This document shows positions 9,047 through 18,142 of a stretch of 39,783 nt of DNA, piece after piece; positions within the stretch are counted from its first letter, which is position 1; the number at the start of each line of letters is the position of its first letter. The stretch covers positions 2,094,501 through 2,134,283 of the forward strand of contig NC_090625.1 in NCBI RefSeq assembly GCF_004359215.1, given 5' to 3'. Both the position numbers and the translations under genes were made by a program. Source of the stretch: Bremia lactucae (taxonomy: Eukaryota > Oomycota > Peronosporomycetes > Peronosporales > Peronosporaceae). The notes beneath the pieces are model-generated. The model searched no databases and was not told the origin of the DNA. It saw only the letters and a program-made list of their open reading frames with translations.

Positions 9047-10400
9047 GACGCGTTCGCATCCTTCGTGGTAATTTTATTGTGTACGCCTTGCCTTTGCGAT
9101 GCAGTACACGGAATGGACTAATGAACTGGGGAATAATTTTTTATCCACATTAGCGACTACATGCTTAGGTAAGTTTACCGTAGACAATTGTACTAGATCA
9201 TTAATTTTAATTGAAAGAATGTTTGCTCTTCCATGTTAGCCTGCGTTCCGTATCTGCCGGGCCACTGTGCGAGCATGGAATTCTGTACGAAGCGGGCTAC
9301 TGATTCTCGAGCCAGCAGAAATTCCTCTAATGACTCATTTCTTGTGTCTTTTTCAGTGCGCTTTGTGCACTGCCATGTGATCTTTCTCTTCTTCAGCGAG
9401 GGATTCCTCTCTGGTACTTTTCTTTTGCGGGGGGCGGGGAACAATAGTATCATCACTATTGCTGAGTTTCTCTGTTTCGATGTCGATTGTTTCGACATCG
9501 ACATTATTCGCGTCGTCCGTAATTTCGACGCGGGATGAGCATAATCCAGAGATGGCTTTGCTCGTGCGAGTCCACCCCCCTTAAACTAAAGGATCCTCTA
9601 ATTGGGTAGGTATCCGTTGAAGACGCATGCACCGAGCCGTTGTTGAAAATTCGACCATCGGTAAAAACTTGCTCCAATTAGGATTGATTGGACGTATCCT
9701 CGAAGCATTTCTTTGAGGACGCGATTTATGCGTTCCGCCCGACCATCTGTTCTGGATGATCAGAAGTTGACAGTCAGCCGTGATCCGGGAGATCAGAACA
9801 CGGATTGCCAAAACTACACCGTGATCCTCTATCGGAGACCAGTGTACGGGGTAAACTGTAGAGTCTAAATTCCGTGCCGATAAAGACACGGGCACAGCCC
9901 GGAGCCGTGATTGACTCTGGCACTGCAGCAAGATGTACCATCTTGCTGAATCTGTCTACAAAAGCAAGGATTCCGAAGACGAAGTCCATAGATCGGACTG
10001 CCAACATTCCTTTGGAAGTGGTAGTGGCTGGAGAAATGTACATGATGAAGGGCTAGGCTTCAACCGTTGCCTCACCTTGCAAGCACTAATGTACTTGGGC
10101 ACAAATTGATTCTGGCGGGGCCAGTTAAAATCGGGACTTACTGTTCTCACGTCCACGATGCTAACATGTTGGTGCATCGTGACACTCATACATGATGGAC
10201 AAGCGGAAATCATTGTGAGTTGGGACGACGACACGTGGAGTGTCGCCGGCAACAGCTGTGTAGTACAGTAAGCCGTTGCGTGTTGTGTATCGATCTGATG
10301 ACGATCCCCATAAAGCCGGTAAATCTACAAAATATTTATCGGATGTATTCATCAGATGATCCATTGAACGCAGCACGTCTTTATCTTCTGTGTAGGCTTA
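8969..10400 (-). pseudogene. Copy F integrase (broken)
   Basis: Integrase of the DDE superfamily, which would insert the cDNA into the host genome. The zinc-binding N-terminal part is recognisable near 10210-10080 (YECHDAP, then K-x-R-Q-R-L-K-P-S-P; the CxxC is damaged, since copy C has CEVCQRVKPSP). The catalytic core follows with FVDRFSKMVHLAAVPESIT near 9960. The C-terminal part at about 9350-9190 has FLLARESVARFVQNS. Several frameshifts and stops break it. The pol frame ends LTTPFKNP-stop at 8971-8969. Confidence 0.8.
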
Positions 10401-10559
10401 CTTAATGTCATTAAACAAAGTTGATGACGTAACACTTGTAATGAGTATTGCAACAGTGGGATTATTTCCACTGTTGGAGTGCGCAGCCGGCTCGAAATTG
10501 GGTCGGCGTGATAACGCACCAGCGACGACATTATGTCGTCCTGGCTTATAGAATTATTC

Positions 10560-11880
10560 TTCGCGATGAAGGATAGCCACCTCGTCATTCTTTGCGAGAG
10601 GTGTAAGCTATTTACGGCCGTGCATTATGACGCATGGTCCGTATATACGATGAACGGTCTAACTCCGAGGAGATGGACCCTTAATTTAGCCAGTGCATAT
10701 TTCATGGCAAGGAGGTTCTTGTCATGGACTGGGCAATTGCGTTCAGCTGGTTTCAGCTGACGCGATCGGTAACAGACGACGCGCTCCGCGCCATCTGTAT
10801 CGTATTGCAATAACGCACAGCCGATTGCGAAATTGCTGGCGTCACAGACCACATGGAATGGTCTGTCTTGATCTGCAATCGCCAAGATGGACGATTGCAT
10901 CAAGCTTGATACCTTCAAAGGAACGCTGACAATCAGCGTTCCATAACCATTTCTCGGCTTTTTTCAGGAGACGAGACAGATGAACTGTCATCTTTGCATA
11001 ATTGCGAGAGTATTTGTGCAAGTACGCCGCTAAACCAAGGAACTTTCTAAGTCCCTTGGCATCGACTGGAACTGGCCAGTCGATGACTGATTTGATCTTT
11101 TTGGGATCAGGGCGCACGCCGTGTTTACCGACGATGCACCCAAGAAGTGGTATTTCGCTTGCAGTGAATATACACTTCTTGAGATTTGCGTACAACTTAT
11201 GCTTTCGCATAAGTGTAAGAACCTGACGAACGTGAATTTTATGAACTTCCACGTCCGTCTTTCTGTCCATATTCGGCTATAAACAAATACATCGTCAAAA
11301 TAAATCGATGCGAATTCTCGCACCGGTCTCAACAGATTCGTTACGCATCTGTTAAATGTTGCAAGGGCGTTATTAAGTCTATGTGGCACTACTAGCCATT
11401 TCCAATGCATCCCATTGGGGTACTCAGTGCTGTGTACGGGATGTCCCATTCACGCATAAGGATCTGATAAAATCCATCCATCAGATCTATAGACGAAAAG
11501 ATGGTACTCTTAGACGTGCCATCTATGATTATATCTTTTCTAGGTTTCGGCGTTTGAGCCGGTACCATTGCAGCATTAAGTTTATTGAATGCGTGGACTA
11601 TCCGCCACCCTCCTGTGGCCCTTCGCGCACACAAGGTCGAAGAGCTATGTGGGGAGGTTGACTCCCTTACATGGCCCGCTTTTAATCGATCGATAAAGAA
11701 TTTATCGATCGCAAGTACTTGTTCACGAGGGAGTGGCTACTGCTTCATGATACAGTACTTTGAGCCTGGTTTGAGCTCGATCTCATGCCGAGTGCCTTTA
11801 TCCTTAGGCAACTCGCATGGAACTGCTTCAGGGAATACATCCATGGATTAAATTAAATATTTGTAAGAAGAATTTGTCTT
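10560..11880 (-). pseudogene. Copy F reverse transcriptase and RNase H (broken)
   Basis: Reverse transcriptase with ATGGWRIVHAFNKLNA, SSIDLMDGFYQILMRE and, after a frameshift at about 11430, the catalytic motif YFDDVFVYS (about 11310). The connection region follows (YANLKKCIFTASEIPLLGC, GLRKFLGLAAYLHKYSRNY), then RNase H with VVCDASNFAIGCALLQYDTD and YALAKLRVHLLGVRPFIVY. Among the three RT copies in this window this is the only one that keeps the YxDD active site. It still carries at least three frameshifts or stops. Confidence 0.87.
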
Positions 11881-12194
11881 AAGTGACTCCCAGGATTAAG
11901 TAGTATATCTCTCAATCCGATTTTTCACGTCGAGGACACTTTGTTCCATCGAAGAGCTACTGAGAACCCGTTCGTTTTCTGCAAAAAATACCGCTGACCG
12001 AATATCGATTACGTATTCGTCCTCTGTGATGAGTACACAGATCTGTTTTATTCTGCCAAGAACCGTTTAGGTTCTAGGGTTGGTGATTGAGCTATCTTCA
12101 AAACAACTTCGGAGGCGCATACAGATCAAGAGTATAAGGGCCTACTCTTGGTCCGTCATTAACCAAGACATTCGATGTCTCGTTTCTTCCTGGG
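11881..12194 (-). pseudogene. Copy F protease-RT linker
   Basis: Minus-strand pol sequence upstream of the RT. It matches copy D at 36490-36840 and copy A at 5600-5200 (shared words around TLNVLVNDG, ITQLPTLEPK and ICVLVTEDEY in those copies). It is interrupted by stops and cut by the gap at 12195. Confidence 0.65.
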
Positions 12195-12294
12195 NNNNNN
12201 NNNNNNNNNNNNNNNNNNNNNNNNNNNNNNNNNNNNNNNNNNNNNNNNNNNNNNNNNNNNNNNNNNNNNNNNNNNNNNNNNNNNNNNNNNNNNN
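12195..12294. other. Assembly gap (100 N)
   Basis: Exactly 100 N joining family-A pol on the left to a family-B 3' end on the right. The order and orientation of the two sides are not guaranteed. Confidence 0.99.
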
Positions 12295-13322
12295 ACCCCT
12301 CTTCTGAAAACTCTTGGGAGTTTGAGGTACCTTCTCGGCAAGATTGCCCGTACGCCGTTGACGTTTTGAGCGCCAAGCTCAGGGTCGACTCGCGTCATAC
12401 GACGCTTCCCACCACTAGAACTAAGATTAGGTGGATCCATAGCCTCAGTGCGGCTTCGGTCAATGGTTGCACGGTCAACCGAAGCACTGAGGCTATGGAT
12501 CCACCTATTCTCAGTTCGGCAAGACCTTTTTTCGTTTTGTGGCATAAGTGATGAACGTAACGTGCATTTGGCCTTAAGCTTAGTGAAATCGAAGCGAAGC
12601 TTCCGTTTCAAACGAACATCAGCCCTATCAGCAGACGCTTTGATATTCCAAATATTACGAAGGCGGCGGGCATTTAAAATCTTTTTTTGGGGGGTAGAGC
12701 TCTCATGTGGACCCAGTTCCCAAATGAGACTTCGTTTTCACTCCTTGTTTCGCTTAAATTTAAAACGATCGGAACTTCCCTCATGGAGGTCACCGAGCCC
12801 CACATAGTGAATATAGATTCACTCCGCTTAGTGCGGACGAGCGTCTCAAAGAGATCGCGTGTCACAGCTTGGGCATCTGGATCTTCGGTGATCCGGCGAG
12901 GACGCCGGAGGAGATCGCTGCTCGCGACGCTCTTCATGAGCAATACCTTACGCCAAAGATAATGACGCGAAGCCAGTATCTGACGCGTTTACGTGATCAA
13001 GCCCGAGCTTTAGCATTCGCTATCTCGGCAGCTCGACGACAAGCTCTTTCCTCTATGAGAATTATCTGCTCTTGCTCTTCATGAAGCGGATTCGTAATGA
13101 TGTTGGAGTCAGGGTCCCGTGTCCTGCTTAACGCAGTTGAGGCATCAGCAATACTACGTTCTGAGAACGGATTAGGGCCCGCCGACGTTCATCCAGAGGA
13201 GAAGGCGTGTAAGAACGACGCTCTTTCTCCTCCTCCTCTGATGGAGAGTGACTTTCAAAGTCCACCATGCCCTCATCGTCGAGGGAGGTGCTAAGCGTCT
13301 GTGACTCACGCTTGATTGTCAT
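12295..13322 (-). pseudogene. Antisense ORF of Gypsy family B (copy G), rearranged
   Basis: Minus-strand open frame opposite to pol, starting at ATG 13322-13320 (MTIKRESQTLSTSLDDEG, then a Glu/Arg-rich run) about 110 bp inside the LTR. The frame shifts between the DERR and NPFSE stretches. The section encoding RDPDSNIITNPL and the helix EEQEQIILIEERA follows. The next block, ERL...GDPARTPEEIAARDALHEQY, lies on the plus strand at about 12800-13005 because of a local inversion. Downstream the frame resumes (RKLRFDFTKLKAKCTLRSS, SGGKRRMTRVDPELGAQN) and runs into the gap. Copy B (27322-26360) has the same protein without the inversion. No family was recognised. Confidence 0.55.
12429..12508. repeat. 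Inverted repeat (hairpin) in copy G
   Basis: AGGTGGATCCATAGCCTCAG at 12429-12448 is repeated as its exact reverse complement at 12488-12507. With a 3-nt bulge the pairing extends inward to 12460 and 12478, leaving a loop of about 17 nt. The related copy B (26508-26545) contains only the left arm in degraded form, so the second arm is specific to copy G. Confidence 0.85.
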
Positions 13323-13419
13323 GAGACAAAGAAAAGAAAAACACAACCGAACGGTTAGCTGTTTAGGTTCCAACCTCAAAGAGGAAATGAAGCGAATGTT
13401 GTCACCCGTTGTCAACAGT

Positions 13420-13432
13420 CTGATGGGGAGGG
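13420..13432 (+). other. Polypurine tract of copy G
   Basis: GATGGGGAGGG with one or two more bases immediately precedes the LTR start TGTAATGG. The equivalent in copy B is GATGGAAGAGGG at 27422-27433. It would prime plus-strand cDNA synthesis. Confidence 0.7.
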
Positions 13433-13912
13433 TGTAATGGGGCACACATCGGTTGGAAAACCGTCGTTGTGGTGCATTTACCTTATGGGCAAAATACCCT
13501 TGTATCCAATTTAAAAATAGTTAGTTATTTAATCCCATTTATTATGGGTAACAAATGTAATCGCCGCCAGCAATAAATCTGGCGGTCGAAATGCATTTTA
13601 AATTAGCTAGGGTAAGGTTTTAAATTAAATAATTAAATGAAGTGCAATTCGCCTTTTGATCTTAAAGCGCTAAGTGCCTTTCTAAGGCTTGCGCATTGAT
13701 CTGTAAGAACTAGAAGCCTTTCTAAGGTACATATTCTCGAGGACTAGTTGCCACTTGGTTCTACGAACCCCTGAATTCTTTGAACTAGGATTCCTTAAGC
13801 TTAGTAGCTTGTACGACTCCATGAGTTGTTAAAACCAATTAGCTCAATAGAACTAAGTGACTCTCTGAATCTGAAAGTCTTACGCTGACTTAAGTGAGGT
13901 AGCTCCGCTACA
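13433..13912 (+). repeat. Family-B LTR, 3' LTR of copy G (480 bp)
   Basis: Starts TGTAATGGGGCACACATCGG and ends GGTAGCTCCGCTACA. It contains a short hairpin, CCGCCAGCAATAAATCTGGCGG. It closely matches 27434-27912. It abuts the FAR1-type gene fragment at 13913, so the element landed inside that gene. Confidence 0.9.
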
Positions 13913-14008
13913 AATACCGTATTGTTCAGCTTCAGAGTGAGCTTGAAGAGCTTCTTTTGCTGTCGCAATTGATCGGTATGTTTTTTCAGCTGGAGGAGCA
14001 AGAGGCAT
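13913..14008 (-). pseudogene. FAR1/MULE-type transposase, N-terminal fragment
   Basis: Minus-strand ATG at 14008-14006 opens MPLAPPAEKTYRSIATAKEA followed by an L-Q-A-H-S-E-A-E-x-Y motif. This resembles the start of FAR1-type DNA-binding domains found in Mutator-like (MULE) transposases of oomycetes and fungi. The frame is cut after about 31 codons by the family-B LTR at 13912. A longer remnant of the same gene type lies at 33426-33921. The assignment rests on a short stretch. Confidence 0.5.
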
Positions 14009-14132
14009 GGTGAAAGAAATATGGAATTGAATTTGAATTTGAATTTGATTATGAGGTGAAGTGTTAAACAAGCTACTTCAGGGGCGTGTGAGCAAGCCAA
14101 TCATGGATTTTGAGAAAATCAGGTAGGCTTGC
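14009..14132. other. 5' flank of the FAR1-type fragment with hexanucleotide repeat and hairpin
   Basis: Contains a short (GAATTT)n run at about 14028-14048. At 14091-14133 there is an imperfect palindrome, AGCAAGCCAATCATGGAT... closing with ...GGCTTGCT. A similar palindrome lies upstream of the other FAR1-type remnant (33280-33325). These may be terminal or promoter sequences of the transposon. Confidence 0.5.
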
Positions 14133-14588
14133 TGAAACGAGGCACTACGACTTGTACTGCTTCAGTACAAGTCCACTTCGTACTGCTTCAGTTGCGAGTG
14201 GTGCCCTACGTTATTTCACGTACACTAGTACGTGCAGAGGAAGACTTTTCTTAAGGCAACTAGCTTTAAGAGGGTAAAATGAAAACTTTATTAAATATAA
14301 TAAAGTGTCTCTTGTTCTATCTTTGTAAATGCTAACTTAATTATAATCTAATATTAAACATGTAATTGAATTCTTATCTCTATCTTATCTGTAACTCTCT
14401 CTTTGATTACTCCTACAGCTGTTTAGTCTGCGGAATAAATAGGTATGATGGTCTATACCTATTTATGGATAATAATTCTAAATATTACTATATAAAGTAA
14501 TATCCTGCAAATATTATCGACCTTTTAGATAATATATTAATTTACAACCTCTAAGTGTTAATTTCATGTAACGATACACCCCGTTACA
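14133..14588 (-). repeat. Solo LTR of Gypsy family A (456 bp)
   Basis: Full-length family-A LTR in minus orientation with no gag or pol attached. The minus strand starts TGTAACGGGG and ends ...TTTCA (CCGTTACA degenerated). The flanking five bases are CTTGC on the left and ATTGC on the right, a target-site duplication with one mismatch. This supports a single insertion reduced by LTR-LTR recombination. Confidence 0.85.
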
Positions 14589-14786
14589 ATTGCCGTATAG
14601 ATCTGCTAAATCTACATAGAAATTAGAAAAAAACCCAAACTAATAAAAACTCCGGTGCGAATAATATCTCCCTTATTCAAATGCAAAGCTTCTGGATCAC
14701 TCAAAACAAATCACATTTCAACACGATTCAAATTACATTTAACAATTGTATTCCAAAATCTCAATCTTCGACAGATCCTACCGAAT
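14589..14786. other. 3' flank of the CLC gene
   Basis: About 200 bp between the solo LTR and the CLC stop codon. AT-rich, with no recognisable feature beyond being the downstream untranslated region of the CLC transcript. Confidence 0.5.
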
Positions 14787-17687
14787 TTAGGAGTTGTCAT
14801 TAATGCTAAGAAGTTTCTTCTCCACGTCTTCAAAGCGTTCTGATCCAGCTCGATCCCGATGGAAATACCCTTGAATACGTTGTTTTTCATTTTCACTGAG
14901 GGATTCCAGGCAAAATTTCAAATGTGGTGGCGTCAAGTCTTTTCGAGTAATCACTCCACGCACTTCATTGCGTCGATTTAACACAATGAGATGACGAAGT
15001 CCCAATGATCGAAACAATCGAAAAGCACGTGGCACTGGTGTTTGTTCTTGCACAGTATGAGGCGTCGAATTCATGTATGGCGTAAGATCCATCCACAAAT
15101 CCCGTTCATCGTCGTCCAATTGAATGTCATTAATCGATGGGTACCGTGGATAACTACCCTCCATATCGCGGTATGAAAGCGCGTACTGATCATTGTACAA
15201 CAGTGTCGTGTCGCCCGCAGGGGTACGAACAAAAGGCTCAGGCTTTTCAATAAAAAAGTCTTTGCGCTGTAGTAGAACTGTAAGATGGTGACGGTAAATG
15301 ATACCACAAAAAGAGGGTGATTTGCGCATGAGACGCAAATTTGGCTTTTCGCCACCCCCTGCAGCATCTTGGTTGCGAGGAAGAATCACTGGGAAACCAC
15401 TATGGGTACAATTTTTAAGCACATCGTAAATCTCCCCGACTTTGGCAATCTGCGGAACGCACGTCGTTGGGGAGCTCATAATGTTCATGGCACGTAAGAA
15501 CCGAGCATAGTACGGCGGGTCAAACTCGAGGAACGGGAGGTGATTCAAATGAATGTGAATGTCATACAGACCTTCATTAAACCCATTTCCGACCCAACGC
15601 ACAGCCATTAGCGACACCATAATAGGAAGACCCCATTCAATCACGCCTGTGCACTCAAGAATGATGACTGTGAGTGAAATCGTCATTCGTGCCATCCCCC
15701 CAAGCATACATGCCGATCCAATGAGCGCAAACATTCCATCTTGAGCCCCGACAGGGAAGCCTATCGAATGCACAATCATGACGCAAATTCGTCCGTACGC
15801 CGCGCCTGCAAGCAAGCTCGGGACAAACAGACCCGAGGGCACAGCAATGCCATAAGTCCAGCACGCGAAAATATAAAATACAACAAAGAACATCCCGAGC
15901 GAGAATGGCGTGAAGCTCGAAGTACTTGTAAAGTGGAGCAATTGCTTCATACTCGTCGCGTAATTGACGGTCAAGAGCGACGCCAAGTCGTTGTATTGCC
16001 CCTTGGGGCAATAAAATTGGGACAACGAGTCGCTATAGTCACCTGCGAGATCGCGACACGTTCCAAAGAAGTACGAGAGCCAAAACGATGCCGTGGCCAT
16101 ACAAAATGCAATAAGCAAAGCTTCTCCAAAGCGCAAGTAGCGATGCGTGACATGACGCTTTCGAAATTGAGTCAATACGGTGTTGGCACCGTTAAAACCA
16201 GCACCAAAGAGACCACCGATCATCCCCATTAGAATAAAAATAGGAACATCCAGCACCTCGTAGGCTTTACTGCCTGTAAATTGTCCAAACGTAAACGTGC
16301 CCGTTTGAGTCCCCAAAGTTCCACCAATAAACACATGCCCGACGCCAGGAGTTGAGCCACTTGCTTCACTCACTTCCATAAACGACATAAAGAAATTCAA
16401 TACAAACGCAGAGACCATAGCACAAAAGAACGTCCGCCACGTAAGGTTTTGGTGCCAGAACGAAGCACCTTCTTCGAGCGCAAACAAAACACCACCAATA
16501 GGAGCGCCAAAAGCTGCTGCAACACCCGCAGCAGCGCCACAGGAAATAAAATCCCGCTTTTCCTTGTCATTTCGAAACCCCTTGAACTTCGTCCAGCTCG
16601 TATCAAGTCCAAAACTCGACGATTTGCCTTGGGAGAGACCTGCACCAATGACCGAGCCACTATGAATCATCGGTCCTTCTTTCCCCACTGGCAAGCCACC
16701 CGCGACACTAAATAAGATGCCAAATGCCTTGCAAAACAGCGTTTTAAGTCGTACGACGCGGTGAATTTTAATCCCATTTAGAGTCGCTTTAATCTCCGAG
16801 ATTCCGGAGCCACCTGCCACGGGGCACAGAATTGCGACGCAATAACTTGCCACAGCGACAAAAGCAACACTCACGAGTGCGTAGACGACGAATCCGAGGC
16901 CAAAGCGACGAATTCCTTCCCTTTCATCCGCGACGAGAGACTCCATAGTAGCTGTACGAAAGGTTGATAAGAAAGATGTCCAGAACTCGACAAAACAAGC
17001 GACTAAAGCCGTTCCAAGGCCGACGCCAAACGTCATGACCCACCGAGCGATATTTAACGACCGAATCGCGCTTTCTGTCTGTTCTTGATCGTGTTGCATG
17101 TTCACGCGACTTTCAAAGAAATCGTAATTGAACGACTCGCGATGTTGGGCTTTGGCCCGTTTTTCCAAGTCTTTTTCTCGCTGAGCTTGCTTGCGTGTAG
17201 CGGAAGAGAAGGGATGCGGTCCTCTTCCTTTAAGCCAATCCAGTAGCGTCGTTCCATTCCGTTGTCGTAGCGCTTCTTCGATCTCAAACCGCGAGAAACG
17301 AGCTCCAGAGTATAAATCACTCGGAAACGAGTGGGTCCGCTGGACTGCGTACGATGAGTAGAGTTCACGCATATGCTGCGAGTCCACGGGGTTACGCTGG
17401 AGCGTGGGACTGCGGTTATTGACGCGCCAGCTTGGAAAGTGAGGACCGTCGAGCGTGAAGCGCGGCATGGGTGAGCGCAGAATCGAAGACGGCGAGCGGA
17501 GAGCCGACGCAGTGCGTGCTAACGCTTGGAAGCGACGCGGAGCGTTGGAAATCACGACATCGGGTCCAGACGAGGGTGTGTCGCTCTCGTCGTCCTCCTC
17601 CTCGGTGGCTACGGACACGGAGACCGCGGGGGGCATTGATGGTGCGAGGAGGGCGTCCGTCTCCGATGGTTCACGGGACGACGCCAT
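14787..17687 (-). CDS. CLC-6/7-like chloride/proton exchanger with CBS domains
   Basis: Voltage-gated-chloride-channel family protein of 966 aa, ATG at 17687-17685, no intron. A cytosolic N-terminus of about 210 residues precedes the membrane domain. Signatures: GSGISEIKATLNG (about 291-303), GLPVGKEGPMIHSG (about 330-343, containing the gating Glu) and GGVLFALEEGASFWHQ (about 398-413). This last stretch keeps the second, proton-pathway Glu of exchangers and is characteristic of the CLC-6/CLC-7 branch. The C-terminus carries two CBS modules (about 735-800 and 880-950, e.g. LRHLIVLNRRNEVRGVITRK). By family, it exchanges chloride (or nitrate) for protons, probably in a vacuolar or endosomal membrane. 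It is convergent with nothing, and it diverges from the LPA1-like gene across a 455-bp spacer that probably holds both promoters. Confidence 0.95.
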   Translation of the reverse strand: MASSREPSETDALLAPSMPPAVSVSVATEEEDDESDTPSSGPDVVISNAPRRFQALARTASALRSPSSILRSPMPRFTLDGPHFPSWRVNNRSPTLQRNPVDSQHMRELYSSYAVQRTHSFPSDLYSGARFSRFEIEEALRQRNGTTLLDWLKGRGPHPFSSATRKQAQREKDLEKRAKAQHRESFNYDFFESRVNMQHDQEQTESAIRSLNIARWVMTFGVGLGTALVACFVEFWTSFLSTFRTATMESLVADEREGIRRFGLGFVVYALVSVAFVAVASYCVAILCPVAGGSGISEIKATLNGIKIHRVVRLKTLFCKAFGILFSVAGGLPVGKEGPMIHSGSVIGAGLSQGKSSSFGLDTSWTKFKGFRNDKEKRDFISCGAAAGVAAAFGAPIGGVLFALEEGASFWHQNLTWRTFFCAMVSAFVLNFFMSFMEVSEASGSTPGVGHVFIGGTLGTQTGTFTFGQFTGSKAYEVLDVPIFILMGMIGGLFGAGFNGANTVLTQFRKRHVTHRYLRFGEALLIAFCMATASFWLSYFFGTCRDLAGDYSDSLSQFYCPKGQYNDLASLLTVNYATSMKQLLHFTSTSSFTPFSLGMFFVVFYIFACWTYGIAVPSGLFVPSLLAGAAYGRICVMIVHSIGFPVGAQDGMFALIGSACMLGGMARMTISLTVIILECTGVIEWGLPIMVSLMAVRWVGNGFNEGLYDIHIHLNHLPFLEFDPPYYARFLRAMNIMSSPTTCVPQIAKVGEIYDVLKNCTHSGFPVILPRNQDAAGGGEKPNLRLMRKSPSFCGIIYRHHLTVLLQRKDFFIEKPEPFVRTPAGDTTLLYNDQYALSYRDMEGSYPRYPSINDIQLDDDERDLWMDLTPYMNSTPHTVQEQTPVPRAFRLFRSLGLRHLIVLNRRNEVRGVITRKDLTPPHLKFCLESLSENEKQRIQGYFHRDRAGSERFEDVEKKLLSINDNS

Positions 17688-17728
17688 TCTATTGTAAGGG
17701 AATTGGTGCGAATGCGCTCGATTGGGGG

Positions 17729-17735
17729 GAAATGG
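17729..17735 (-). promoter_or_regulatory. Inr-like element of the CLC gene
   Basis: The minus strand reads CCATTTC, a full match to the oomycete initiator consensus YCAYTYY, 41 bp upstream of the CLC ATG. A good FPR match is not seen downstream. A 7-base match is weak by itself; position is the main support. Confidence 0.4.
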
Positions 17736-18142
17736 GTTCGTGGAGCAATCGTGTCCGCACGAAATTTAAAGCAACGCTAGTGGTCTATAAAGGGGGAGTT
17801 TAAGGGCAATACGCTATGGACAAGTAAGTGGCATCTGCATTGATGGAGTGGCAGACGTGTTGTCATGATGATTAAATAAACAGATCAAGTGGTGAGAACA
17901 CGAGAAAAAGTGTGAAGACAGATACTGTAATATAAATGGAATGTCGTGGGTTACGGTATTTGTTGCTGCGACAATTTAAAACCATGCGCCACACAAAATT
18001 TACGTAGCAGCTCTCTTACGTCAAGTTTCAATTGACAAGCTGACTCAAAATTTCGCACTTAAACGGATCAAGTTCTGCGTAGTTCTCTTGATACGTTCTC
18101 GTGCACGTCTCGAACGTGGCTACATTCTCTTCTGTCACAGCA
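17736..18142. other. Divergent intergenic region between CLC and LPA1-like genes
   Basis: About 400 bp between two head-to-head genes and therefore likely to contain both promoters. Immediately before the plus-strand gene, ACATTCT (18122-18128) matches six of the seven Inr positions about 15 bp before its ATG. No other motif was recognised. Confidence 0.4.

Larger units (their letters stand above)
8656..12194 (-). mobile_element. Gypsy family A retrotransposon, copy F: RT, RNase H, integrase and 3' antisense region
   Basis: Internal part of a minus-strand Gypsy element between two assembly gaps. From right to left it holds the end of the protease-RT linker (12194-11880), reverse transcriptase (about 11860-11030), RNase H (about 10918-10560), integrase (about 10380-8969) and, on the opposite strand, the antisense ORF (8656-9046). 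LTRs and gag are not included. It complements copy A, which has only the front half of the same family, but whether the two belong together cannot be decided across the gaps. Confidence 0.88.
12295..13912 (+). mobile_element. Gypsy family B retrotransposon, copy G: chromodomain end, antisense region, 3' LTR
   Basis: 3' end of a plus-strand chromovirus-type Gypsy element. The first bases encode the end of the integrase chromodomain (S-S-E-x-S-W-E-F-x-V-P family sequence), as in copy B at 26370. The internal 3' region carries an ORF on the opposite strand, a roughly 30-bp-arm hairpin at 12429-12508 and a local inversion at about 12800-13005 relative to copy B. The polypurine tract and LTR follow. 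The 5' part is lost in the gap. Confidence 0.85.

Noticed and set aside
15741..16232. 163-codon plus-strand frame
   Set aside because: Lies opposite to the membrane domain of the CLC gene; composition is basic and motif-free.
18101..18142. Extended N-terminus of the LPA1-like protein
   Set aside because: It would need a GTG start, not used for nuclear genes of this kind; the in-frame ATG at 18143 precedes the conserved sequence.
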